DNA of 64,000 nucleotides from assembly GCF_001638985.1 (NCBI RefSeq), contig NW_017265135.1:611223-675222 (forward strand), written 5' to 3'. A program made the position numbers and the translations under genes. Below the pieces are notes generated by a model that ran no database searches, was not told the DNA's origin, and was given only the letters and a program-made list of their open reading frames with translations. Positions 48,001-58,801 of this stretch are shown here, piece after piece (position 1 is the first letter of the stretch; every line of letters starts with the position of its first letter). Source of the DNA: Phycomyces blakesleeanus NRRL 1555(-) (lineage: Eukaryota > Mucoromycota > Mucoromycetes > Mucorales > Phycomycetaceae).

Positions 48001-48435
48001 AAGTGCTATTTATTAAAGAGATAGAATAATATGCATATATCAATCGATAAAGACTTTCTTTTTCTACTCTTCAATTTGCCTCTCTTAATATTTGTACCCC
48101 GCTGTGCCATGTCTGCCGCAAAAAATCTACCCAGGCACACAAACTCATTCGGACACACACATCTTTTTTGTGATGAATTCATAGACCTATATAAAGAATA
48201 AATTAATAAATAATTAACATACTTTTTGAAAGTAGAGCTCCCCCTACCCTCAAGTTTTATGTACATATTCGCTATAAAAAAGTTTAGCTACCATATATTA
48301 CAAATAATGGGTAAGAATGAGTTGAGCAGTTTATTGAATGGATAGTAGACTTTAAGTGATGTGCTTGTAAAATGGTAAAATTTGCATAGGATTTAAAGGC
48401 AGATAAATCGTGTGCTTATATTCCAAGTTTTTAAA
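47925..48435 (-). repeat. Dispersed repeat, copy B
   Basis: Reverse-orientation relative of 26105-26615, with the same landmarks in order (for example TTGTGATGAATTCATAGACC and GGCAGATAAATCGTGTGC on the plus strand). A minus-strand 86-codon frame inside it (48266-48006) is open in this copy but not in copy A, so it is probably not a functional gene. Confidence 0.85.
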
Positions 48436-48502
48436 TATATAAGCTTTTTAAAGATATAGAGAAATAATTGTCTAAATGTCTCCAAGAGACAACCTGTTTA
48501 CA

Positions 48503-48965
48503 TTACAGTGATTGGATTGTTGCTGCTGCTGCTGATTGTTTGCTTGCTTTTACCAGATCTTTGGAAAGCGGTTGGTCGATGGGTGCCTCTTCAAGTTGAC
48601 AAAGTAACTGTCATCATATTTTTTGCAGTATTAACATCTCGTTGCCGCAATTTATTACAGGTTTGACAGACCAGTAAATAAAAGACAACTTTATATCGTC
48701 AAGAAAGTAAAATGGTCTCTTATAAAATAAGCACAACTTGACCATCTCTTTTTGACCAATATCCACTCCTCAATGTGGCTAATATACACTATATATAAGG
48801 TTTTCGAGATCTAACCACTGAAAATGTTAATGAATCTGAGTACTTGTGCAGAAATAAAAATGCAAAAGTCAAAAATCTAACCGCTTTACAAAGATCTGCT
48901 AAAAGCAAGCAAACAAGCAGCAGTCAACAGCAACAGCGGCAATAACAATCCGATCATTGTATCCA
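48503..48965. repeat. Imperfect inverted repeat with 300-bp loop
   Basis: The left arm 48503-48580 (starting near CAGTGATTGGATTGTT, through GTTTGCTTGCTTTTACCAGA and TCTTTGGAAAGCGGTT) matches the reverse complement of 48885-48965 (ATGATCGGATTGTT, GTTTGCTTGCTTTTAGCAGA). Similarity stops abruptly after GCGGTT in both arms. Confidence 0.75.
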
Positions 48966-49141
48966 AATTAGTTTGTATCTTTGAGACATTTAGACACATA
49001 GGTAAAATGTCTGAGTAGATGTCTACTTTTTCCAAACCAATTTCTCTTTGTCGAAATTTCATTCTCGTTTCGTTGACAAAAGGTAAGCATATTGTCTACA
49101 ATTAAATTTTGATTCCGCTCTTGGCCTCTCTCTGGACCACG

Positions 49142-49312
49142 ATGACTTTTGGTGATACTTCCATCTCCAAACGCACACAAACTCTGGTTGTAGCCTTTAC
49201 AATCTATGCTATTTGGGGAGCTCACTGGGCCTCTGTCATGGACGAACAGCCCTTCCTTTCTGGTGTGATAGCAGTCAAGACACTTGTGGTGATAAGGCGC
49301 TTCTTGGAGTAG
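49142..49312 (+). CDS. Small hypothetical membrane protein
   Basis: 56 residues, MTFGDTSISKRTQTLVVAFT to IRRFLE, with one likely membrane segment at about 13-31 and a weaker hydrophobic segment at 39-51. Base composition is clearly richer in G+C than the flanks and codon use looks like real coding sequence. No family recognised and no splice partner found. It could be the last exon of a larger gene, but stops occur upstream and no good acceptor was identified. Confidence 0.45.
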   Translation: MTFGDTSISKRTQTLVVAFTIYAIWGAHWASVMDEQPFLSGVIAVKTLVVIRRFLE

Positions 49313-50513
49313 TTTTTTCCCTTCGTTTATTTTTTTTTACCTTTTTCCTCTCATATAAATATTGTACTACAAAAATTCAGGCATACTAAGCCAATCTTTC
49401 AGTGCTTTGCCCTGTAGCCGACCAATAAATACAAAAAAATCAGTGCGACTTATTTTTTCGAATTATGCGACTTAAATTTTCAAATTGTACGTCTTACAAA
49501 TGTGTTTTACTTTATTTCATATTCTAAATACAGTACTGACAGATTACGGATGAGAAATCCTTATTTCTGGACCCAACCTGTTAACCCCTTTCTTGCATAT
49601 ATTTATATATATTTACTCATTCTTCGTGATACCATCTCCTTATTTAACCAATACCTCAGCACAAACCTCTAAGAAAGAGAGATAGAGGTGAAGAAAACAC
49701 AAGTAATTCTCGTCTGCCACGGAAGCAAATTAGTACGATGCATATAACCCCTTCAAGAATTGATAAACTTCATTTCCAGCCATCCAAACAAGGAGTTGAC
49801 TTCTTTTATTGAATTGAATTTGATCTCCAAGGCACAGACCATAGATCCTATCAATATTTGTTAAATTATGTGTTTGTTCATTTAGTGAATTACTGAAAAG
49901 CTTTTATGTATATACAAAATAGCATTGTTAAGTTGCTAGAATTAACCAAATTTTGTAAAAAAAAAAAATCTTTTCGAATATTGAAGTCAAACTTTTCTGT
50001 TAGATTTGGTTTCTATCAAGGGATACAAATAGAAAAGGGGGCGAGGATTTAATATTAATTTACTTAAATACAGACATATAGCTTATATATATGTATATTA
50101 TTGAAGAAGCAAATAATTAGATAATTATTGAGACGGGTTACAGTGCACATCCAACCATACTAATCTTTCATCTTAGCCCCTGTTTCCATTCGTCATGAAA
50201 ACATTAAGAAAAGAGAATTTGTTGAAGGGGAAGGTCCAAGATAAATATTCTAAAAGGACTGGAATGTGAGTATCTTGAGTGCTATGGCTCTATTCTGAAT
50301 TATTTACTACTAGATTAGTAGTGAATACAAGGCACCAGAAGCAAGGAGCATCTTTACAAGTAATCAAGTCTTTGTATCAAACTTGTCCCTTTTTAGTCAT
50401 TCTTCCCGCTGACAAGCTTGCCATGATCACCCACTCATCTGATTGCGGCTTGATTTGATTTCATAGCATTACTGCAACTCTTTTTCTTTTCTGTTCACTA
50501 CTCTTGTCACATC
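49313..50513. other. Intergenic, small ORF / RasGEF
   Basis: 1.2 kb AT-rich with CT-rich sequence in the last 100 bp before the RasGEF start. No supported features. Confidence 0.55.
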
Positions 50514-53500
50514 ATGAACAATTGTGCACCATTGTATCTCTCTGCTCTACCTGACCCAACACTCAAGTAACTTTTCTTTCTTTCTTTTTTATTCGAGACA
50601 AGTGCCAGGCTATCGACTATTCAATAATATATTTTGTTACATATACGTACACATACATTTCAAATCGTCTCTTATCCTGAAACACTTATTGTAGGCGAAG
50701 ATCAAAATCCTTTGATGACCTTCTCATAAAAAAGAACATCACTCATCCAGACGTCATCACCCCACCTGCATCACCAATCATCGCATTTGATTCCGACATC
50801 ACAGTCTCACCAAAACGACGACACAGCTCATGCATCGAATCTACAACGAAGGAATGTCTTCGCCTAGCAACGATCTACGGCTGGGTTACTCTTCACCCGG
50901 GGTGCTCAGATCCAGAGTAAGGGCGGCCTTTCAAACATTTGGGGATTATTTTGCCCCTTGTTTATGCAGAGTGACAGACAATGCACTAAATAGTATTTCT
51001 AGCTATTTGTCAAGACAGCCTCAAAAAGAAACTCACGCGAAGCCACCTAATACGAGCGACAGACGTCAGAGACCATTACAGCCATCTCGCTCTCTCTCTC
51101 AAACAAATATCTCCCATCAAAAGCTACTCACAAAAATGTTTACTCGTAGACGCAAGTCCCTTGCCGTCCCTCGTCTGCAAAACGAACCAAGTTGCCTTGC
51201 ACGCAGACCAAGTTCATCCCTCGGCACCTCATTACATCTCGGTAATAATGACAGCTGGAACTCTTCATTGGGGTGTAGTCACAACCAGACCAAAGGCATT
51301 GTATCGGCAATCATGGCCGTCGCTAGCCTTCCAGAAAACGAACAAACAGACAGCAATAGCTTAGGATGGGTAGGGGTCGAAGAAGACGACGAAGAGAAAA
51401 AGACAGTAGAGTATATATCCATCACAGATACACCTCCGCCTCTACTTCCAGTAGAGAATGATCCACATGTTTATGATTTATTAGCTCAAGACAACCCGAG
51501 CTTTATTCATTACAGTAACCGTAATTTAACTATGATGAGTTCAGCGACTGTGGAAAAACTTGTCGAGAAACTCACAAGAGAAATGGGTAACCGTAATTTT
51601 CTTGTGTGTGTTCAATAAATTTACATTTTTTTTAAAAATTCAAATCTATAGACTCTGACTTTCTCATGGATTTTTTCTTGACATACCGTCAATTTGTTAC
51701 CCCAATCAAACTCTGTAAGCTTCTTATTCTCCGTTTTCGGTGGGCTCTTATGCAAGATTCGGACGAACGCCAGCTGGTACGAATACGGTGAGTAATTGAC
51801 CATTATGTGTGGACGGTCTATTAATTACAAAAGGTAGAACATTTGTTGCAATTCGCCACTGGTTGACTCATTATTGGTCTCATGATTTCATTCCTTCACG
51901 AACACTCCGGTTCATTTTATGCACGTTTCTATCACAGCTACGCACGCACCCAGTTATTATGCAATCTCCGAGAGATGAACGAATTATTAAGAATCTACGA
52001 AACGTACTCAAACGCCAACGCAAGCTGTTTGACATCGAGAATGAGTCTGGCTCACTTTGTCTATCGATGGGAAGTCTTGTATCTGATATTCGACATAGTT
52101 CTCAACAATGGAGCGATCAGTCTTCTAGGATATCTGTGTCCACATGCCATCCGAAAAAGGACAAGGCTGTTGGTCTTATTCACACAGGAGGGGGGTCTCT
52201 ACGTGATCTTAAACCCTCTGTTTCCACACCAGTCCTTCCATTTTTAGCGCGGCCCAGGCGCCTCTCTACTAGCTCACAGCGCAGTGTTAACGAAGATACT
52301 GCATGGACAGCTAAGATGAATTTTAGTATCAAGACCCTCAAAAGATCCGTGCCTACAATATGTCACTCTCTTTTGCATGGTATTTCTTCTTCTTCTTCAA
52401 CTTCTTCGACGTCAACTTCGTCATCTTCGTCATCAAATGACCCAGCACATCTTCGTTGTATGTGTGACAAACATAGTGGAAACCTGCTGGCTAGGTCTTC
52501 TAGTCGGATCTTTTACTCTTCACTTACCCCTCACCTCTCAAGCTCGGTATCAACCCCAACCCTTAATTCTGGAACAAATCGTCCACTACGCCACCCAAAC
52601 CCACTCTGTCCTCAGCATACTGTTCCAGGTACTCCGTCAACAAATCGTTCTCCCCTTTCTGGGAGTGTACGATCAAAACGTTCCAACAACTCTCCAACAA
52701 ATAACTCATCTCAGCCACAACCTAGTTCACTAGCCTCATTTTCATACAAACCCTTTGTATTACGACATCGATCAGAAATCGTTGCTCAGCAGTTTTGCAT
52801 TATAGAACAACAAATGCTCCAGAATGTAACCTGGGATGAATTGGCTGAGTTACGTTGGAGAAAACGCTCGAGAGCCATGGCAAGCAATGCCAGCAATCCT
52901 TCTACAGACATATTGGAAGAGCCATGTGTACGTGAAGGGGTAGATGAACTGATCGGGTTCTTTAACAAGATATGTCAATGGGTTGCATCTGAGATTGTCC
53001 GAACACGTTCTATTGAGACACGCGTACAAGCAATTGAGAAATTTATTCGCATCGCCTTGGTAAGTTATTCAGCCGATGCATAATTTATATACCATGTTTA
53101 TTTATTGTGGATGACCAGAAATGTTACCATCAGCGAAACTACAGTACTCTTATGCAAGTACTCCTGGGCCTGCAGTCTCCTGCAGTGTCTCGTCTCGAGA
53201 AGACATGGCAGCGAGTAGACCACTATGAATTACACATCTTTGGAGAACTCAAGGAGTTGGCCAAGCCATTTCGTAACTGGAAGAATGTTAGGGATTGCAT
53301 GACACGTGCTACTGAGGATGTAGCCGAGTCTTCTGCTGTCGAGAGCATACTCACTCAAAGCGAAACTGATCCAGGCCACACACTGTCTGGGCGTGGCTGC
53401 ATCCCATTTCTTGGTCTATACCTTTCAGATCTTGTATTTAACTCAGAGCTTCCTACCTACATTGAGCACACTGATAATGAAGAGTCTTGGAAAACTTCCG

Positions 53501-53810
53501 TTGAAGATGCCGCATTAAATGCTCGCCTAAGTACTCGTCTGGTGAACTATAACAAGTTTCGCATCACAGGTAAAGCATATATATATATATATAAGGAAGT
53601 GAAGTATTAAACTTAAATTATCAAAACACCGAATATTATTCTTTTTATCTTCTTTGCTCAGCATCTGTAATCAAGCATGTTCTGGCATTTCAAGTTCTCT
53701 CCCGTGCATATAGTCTAAACCTTCATCCAGAGGTTTATGAAGCCCTTCAACAGATTCATTTCCTGGATAATTCAGAAATTCGAAAAGCCAGTTACGAGTG
53801 TGAAGAATGA
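50514..53810 (+). CDS. Ras guanine-nucleotide exchange factor (REM + Cdc25 domain)
   Basis: Activates a Ras-family GTPase. Exons: 50514-50566, 50695-50916, 50970-51586, 51652-51787, 51838-53059, 53119-53569, 53662-53810; 949 residues. The REM/RasGEF-N domain begins near residue 280 (SATVEKLVEKLTREM, DFLMDFFLTYRQFVTPIKLC) and runs to about 400 (FVAIRHWLTHYWSHDF). A long Ser/Pro-rich spacer follows. The catalytic Cdc25-like domain is at about 645-949 (EIVAQQFCIIEQQML, DELIGFFNKICQWVASEIV, NYSTLMQVLLGLQSPAVSRL, GCIPFLGLYLSDLVF, LVNYNKFRI). There is no SH3 domain, so it is not a simple Cdc25 orthologue. The 53-bp intron at 50917-50969 joins two otherwise different frames; without it the gene would look frameshifted. 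Confidence 0.9.
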
Positions 53811-53876
53811 CGAGTGACAATTGATATAAACAAATAAAGATTATAAATAATGTCTGTATATACACAATAACATAAT

Positions 53877-54095
53877 CTAGTGTTTGTTGTTGTTCTTTTC
53901 GGATTGGGCCAAGGCTTTGCTTCCAGCATTTTGTTGGTTATTTTGGAAACATTTTCTGAACCGTTGCATCTCTTCTTTACAAAGCCGCCAGTCTTTTTTG
54001 TCGTAAAAGCATAATTGGAGAATCTCGTTTTCTTCGGCACATCCAGTCTTTTCTATGCGTGCATTGTATGGATCGTCGTCTTCAGGTGTTGACAT
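53877..54095 (-). CDS. COA4: Coa4-like twin-CX9C cytochrome oxidase assembly factor
   Basis: Small mitochondrial intermembrane-space protein needed for cytochrome c oxidase assembly and imported through the Mia40 disulfide relay. 72 residues, single exon. The CHCH fold has two CX9C motifs: C-AEENEILQL-C and C-KEEMQRFRK-C. DPYN before the first and DWRLC in the second match the COA4/CMC3 family closely. Charged Asn/Lys tail. It lies tail-to-tail with the RasGEF stop, 66 bp away, and its start is 247 bp from the divergent CPSF100 start, so the two may share a promoter region. Confidence 0.88.
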   Translation of the reverse strand: MSTPEDDDPYNARIEKTGCAEENEILQLCFYDKKDWRLCKEEMQRFRKCFQNNQQNAGSKALAQSEKNNNKH

Positions 54096-54342
54096 TATTA
54101 AAGCCCAATTTTTAAAGAAATAAATAATTAAACAAAAGGTTCGAGTATATGTCTAAAAAAGCGTGCGTTTTTGTTTATATCCTTTAAAAGATAATACCAG
54201 CAACAACCAAAAAAAAAGAAAGAGAAAAAAAAATAGGTGGACGTCACGCTTACTTTTTTGTAGCTTGCAGGAAAAATCTCCCGTAGTCCTTTTATTATTT
54301 TTTCTCTTCATCTTTTTCTCTTGTCATTTGAGTTGAGCGAGC

Positions 54343-57323
54343 ATGACAAGCTATATCAAGTTCACGCCTATTTCAGGCGCAAAGAACGAAGACGCTCTAT
54401 GCTACCTTTTAGAGATAGATGAAGTCAAGTTGTTGTTGGATTGTGGATGGTCCGATTCATTTAAGGTTGATGATCTATACCATTTGAAAAAGTACGTTAT
54501 TTAAATATACATGTAGTATTTGCTACATCGATTACCAGAATAAACAAAATGAATTATCATGCCAATTTTCTCGTTATTTTTTTTTTTGCTTCTCTTGTTT
54601 GTTTGTTTGTTTGTCAGGATTGCAAAGCAGATCGATGCAGTTCTCATCTCTCACAGTGATCTACCTCATTTGGGCGCATACCCCTATGCACGCTCATATC
54701 TTGGGATGACATGTCCTGTCTATTCGACTGTCCCTGTAGTAAACATGGGCAAGATGTGCCTATATGACATGTATCAGTCCAAAACCAATGAGATGAATTT
54801 CGATACATTTACACTTGAAGATGTCGACAATGCTTTTGACAAGATTACTTCTCTCAGATATTCTCAACCTTTTGCTTTACCTGGTAATATATATCTATAT
54901 GTCTATATATAACACATGAAGTTTTGAATTTCCGTCGTGTACATTGAATCAATCGCATAAAAATAATATAACACTGTAACTAACTGAAGGAGGACTAAAT
55001 TAACTATAGGAAAGTGTCGTGGGATTACAATTACTGCCTATGCAGCAGCTCATACAATCGGTGGTACCATTTGGAAAATTAAACAAGATACAGATGAGAT
55101 TGTCTATGCCGTTGATTTCAACCATCGCAAAGAACGGTAAGGCGATGATAATCTGATGTTTTGTTGGGATATAATTAATTATTGTGTATTTCTTATAAAA
55201 AGCCATCTGGATGGCACTGTTTTGCACTCTGGTGGCGTAGTACTTGATTCCCTTACTCGCCCATCTCTCTTGATTACAGACGCACTCAATGCAGCCGTTA
55301 TTCATCCTGCTCGCAAGGATCGTTATGCTGCCATGTTTGGTAAGCCACAATTCAATTCAATCCAGTACGATGAACCATTTTTGTACTCCAGACACTATGA
55401 TCAGCACTTTACGTAACAATGGCTCTGTATTATTACCTACCGATTCATCTGCGCGTGTACTCGAACTCTCATATTTACTCGACCAGCACTGGACCACAAA
55501 TCAGTTGCAATTTCCTCTTATTATGCTCACCAATACCAGTTATCACACTGCACATTTTGCAAAAATTATGCTCGAGTGGATGGGAGATGACCTCACGAAA
55601 CACTTTTCTCAGACTCGTGAAAACCCCTTTGAATTCAAATACTTGCGTCTCTGTCACAAGCTTGAAGATCTTGATCAGTACCCTGGTCCCAAAGTTGTAA
55701 TCGCAAGTAACGATAGTTTGGAGACTGGTTTTGCTCGCGACCTTTTCTTACGATGGATGGAAAATACACCAGGACAGGCAACCAATACACTTATTTTGAC
55801 AGATCGATCCGCACCTGGATCATTGGCTCGCAAGCTATATGATGATTGGGACAAAACAACAGATGAGATGACAAGCACAACCAACGAAAGTGTACCTTTA
55901 AATGGACGTACAAAGACCCCTGTAAAACCTGCTATCGATTATGATACTAAGCACCATCTCACCGTGTTTAGACGTGTTCCTCTTGAAGGTGTTGAACTCC
56001 AAGAGCATGAAGCCATCCAACGTGCTCAGGCTGAACGAGACGCAGCTCAAGCAGCCATGATTGCAAGGAGTAAAACTATTATGGAAGAAGATGAGTCTGA
56101 TGTATCTGATATTGACGAAGCCGATGATACAATGGAGGACTTGATGACAACGCAGTATGATCTTTATGTGCGAGATGCAGGCAGATCTGGCGGTTTCTTT
56201 AAACAGGCTCAGAGTTATCGCATGTTCCCTTATCTCGAAAAACGCAAAAAGATTGATGATTATGGTGAAGCCATTCAAATTGAACACTACATGAAAGACT
56301 CGGACCTTGACAGGATCCAGGCCGAGCGTAATACTGTGGGCGAAGGAGCTAATTTTGGAAAAGAAGAGGTATTTTTTTTTTAGAAATAAGAGCGTGATAA
56401 ATAAAGAAAGAAAAGGGGACTGAAATTTGAATAATTAGGAAATGCAAATCGATATACAAGAACCATTACTGCCTGGCAGAGATCAAACACCTACAAAATA
56501 TATCAAAAATGAACAAGACATTCAGGTCCATTGCTTGTTACGTTATGTAGATCTGGAGGGTTTGTCGGATGGTAGATCCATGAAGACCATTCTTCCACAG
56601 ATTGCACCAAGGAAATTGGCAAGTACAAAATAAAACGAAGGATCTGGATTTTATTTTAGAGGGTAACCAATAATAATAACGTTTTATTACTTTACTTAGA
56701 TTATTGTCCACGGTGGAAAAGAGTCAACAGATGATCTGGCACAGGCATGTCAGAGTATGGATCATTTCACAAAGGAAATCTTCACACCTTCTGTTGGAGA
56801 GGTCCTCAATGTCTCTGCAGCCACAAACATTTACCGTGTAAAGCTTACTGATGCTCTTGTCAGTTCTCTTCAATTCTCAAAGGTAACTACTATAAAGCTT
56901 ATTATTATGTTTGTGTCTGTACTTATTAATCATATATTTGTAGTTGGATGATTATGAATTGGCACGAGTTTCTGGCAGAATCCACTTCCCAGAAGATTCT
57001 ACTACTCCTTCCCTAGATGTCGCAATCTCTGGAGAACCTTCAAAATGGGAACCCTCTGTATTTGTTGGAGATGTACGCTTGACAGAATTCAAGCGGATAC
57101 TCCAAGCTGAAGGTATATCGGCTGAATTCAAAGGTGAAGGTATGCTGGTCTGCAATGACCAGGTAGCCGTTCGTAAGGTAAAAATATACTCTTATACATA
57201 CTTCTAAACATATACTAACATTTGAGATAGACTGGAGCTGGCCAGCTGTTGGTAGAAGGCGTACTTTCTGTAGATTATTACAAAATCAGATCTTTGCTAT
57301 ATTCTCAACACGCTATTTTGTAA
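54343..57323 (+). CDS. CFT2: Cleavage and polyadenylation factor CPSF100 / Cft2
   Basis: Non-catalytic partner of the CPSF73 endonuclease in mRNA 3'-end processing. Exons: 54343-54491, 54618-54883, 55010-55136, 55203-55339, 55392-56368, 56439-56618, 56700-56882, 56944-57177, 57231-57323; 781 residues. The metallo-beta-lactamase fold starts [12 protein letters not shown]. The zinc motif is degenerate, HSDLPHLGA where active enzymes have HxHxDH, as expected for CPSF100. The beta-CASP part includes [20 protein letters not shown] and [13 protein letters not shown]. An acidic insertion ([16 protein letters not shown]) and the C-terminal domain follow. Intron 6 (56619-56699) is GC-AG (TTG|GCAAGT), needed to keep PRKLIIVHGG in frame. 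Confidence 0.95.
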
Positions 57324-57478
57324 TCTTCTATCTTTATTTCCCTACTCTTTATTTCTCTCTATCTCTCTTTATCTCTCTTTTTCTAGACCTTGTTAAGAAT
57401 AACATGTTGATCTTTCACCCTCATTTATTTGAAAATAAAACATAAAAAACACACACATATATATATATATAAGCAATA
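57324..57478. other. 3' flank of CPSF100
   Basis: CTCTCTTTAT-rich sequence, AATAAAA at about 57434-57440 as a possible polyadenylation signal, and a TA run directly before the transposon. Confidence 0.4.
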
Positions 57479-57480
57479 TA

Positions 57481-58741
57481 CAGCACCAAAGAAATGTTTT
57501 TCTCATTTTCACATCGGCTATGCACGGTAAAGAAGATATCACAACTTCAAATTCACTTCTAAAGGTGTACAATGCTTATTGAATATATAATACTTGAAAA
57601 AAAGAAAAATACATATACATTAATAATGTAAAAAAGAAGATACAGCTTTAATAGCGAATTTGTCTAAATTTCTTTTTCCTAAGTAAAGACAATCAATTTG
57701 GACTATTCAAGCAGCATCTTCTACAAGTACCAACTGATATCTCTTTCCATTCTTCCAATAAAGCAGCCTTTAGCTCATTCAGAGACTTTAGTCCAGGGTG
57801 TCTTGCTCTAATTCTGTTTTCAATAATTCTCCGGATGTTCTCGATGGGGCTAAGGTCTGGGTTGTTGGGTGACCATTGCAAAACATCAAGGACATGTTCA
57901 TTCTTGAACCTTCTTGTAATTTTTGACTTATAGGCTCTGGAATTATCTTCCTGGAACTTGTAGCAATCACTGCTAGCTGCAGGAAGAGCATGAAGAACGG
58001 AATGAAATGGTCTCGAAGAATTTCTATTTATCTTGAACCATTCATGTTTTCATCTACGAAAACAAGTAGACCAAGTTTTCCCGACCAAATACACTCCCAG
58101 ACCGTAACCGATCCACCATTTCCTTGCACCTTCGGGACAAAGTGATCCGTATCAAACCTCTCACCAGTTTGGCGGCAGAGCTTGCTGTTTGTATTCTTCT
58201 TATAAAGCACAAATGGCGACTCACTCCTCCAAATAACAGTTTCCCACTGTTTGTTCCAGCTTCGCACAGGGGGGGTTTACTAAGCTCGACGTTTAGAAAT
58301 GTGTGCTTTGCTAAGCAAAGGCTTTGATAAAGGTTTACGGCAAAAAAAAAGTCCATGTTGTGTAAAGCTTTACGCACAGTAGCCTTACTGGCATTCTTTC
58401 CCATGTCAGCAATAGCATCATCAACAAGATCATTTAAAGTTATCATCCGCTCCTCTTTCTTCATATCTCTTTAAAAAATATCGAGCTGTTGATTTGGGTA
58501 CATTCAGCTTAGCTTAAAAGCTTGCAGCATTATTTCCATCAAGTTGAAGGCCAAGGATCCTTCCTTTCATCAAATCTGAAAGCCTGTTATAGGGCCCGCG
58601 AGAGTTATTGTTTTGAATATTTGGCATTACGGTAGATTTGTTAGTCAGTTTTTTTTAAGATGTTGAGAAATATAAAATATAGGTTATAAAGCAGATGTGC
58701 AAATAGCGCGTCAGGGTGCGAAACATTTCTTTCTTAGACTG
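57481..58741 (-). mobile_element. Decayed Tc1/mariner-type transposon
   Basis: 1261 bp bounded by CAG...CTG ends and a TA on each side (57479-57480 and 58742-58743), the Tc1/mariner target duplication. The ends are related: CAGCACCAAAGAAATGTTT on the left and CAGTCTAAGAAAGAAATGTT on the reversed right end. Transposase remnants on the minus strand, in several frames: helix-turn-helix region near 58628-58440, GERFDTDHFVPKVQGNGGSV then VFVDENMNG, and PNNPDLSPIENIRRI with the third catalytic acid. The Asp normally in the DES motif is replaced (IWRSESPF). Frameshifts and stops make it inactive. It lies between two convergent genes and disrupts neither. Confidence 0.88.
57693..58628 (-). pseudogene. 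Tc1-type transposase pseudogene
   Basis: Remains of the DDE transposase inside the element. At least three reading frames are needed: 58464-58260 (ERMITLNDLVDDAIADMG, KATVRKALHNMDFFF), 58267-58028 (WNKQWETVIW, GGSVTVWECIWSG) and 57881-57693 (QWSPNNPDLSPIEN, ALLEEWKEIS). One expected catalytic Asp is missing. Confidence 0.85.
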
Positions 58742-58801
58742 TAAAGCATACTTATGCCAAGTTATATACATATTATATTAAATAGATAATAAATTATATT
58801 T

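Larger units (their letters stand above)
46845..49141. other. Repeat-rich spacer, End3 / small ORF
   Basis: 2.3 kb with G-rich purine tracts (47080-47200), dispersed repeat copy B, two extra copies of its terminal module and an imperfect 70-bp inverted repeat (48503-48580 and 48885-48965). No intact gene found. Confidence 0.6.

Noticed and set aside
48006..48266. 86-codon minus-strand frame in repeat copy B
   Set aside because: The same region in copy A is interrupted by stops, so it is not under coding constraint.
50790..50970. Apparent frameshift in the RasGEF N-terminus
   Set aside because: A 53-bp intron with good GTAAGG donor and TTTATGCAG acceptor joins the two frames and keeps the total in phase.
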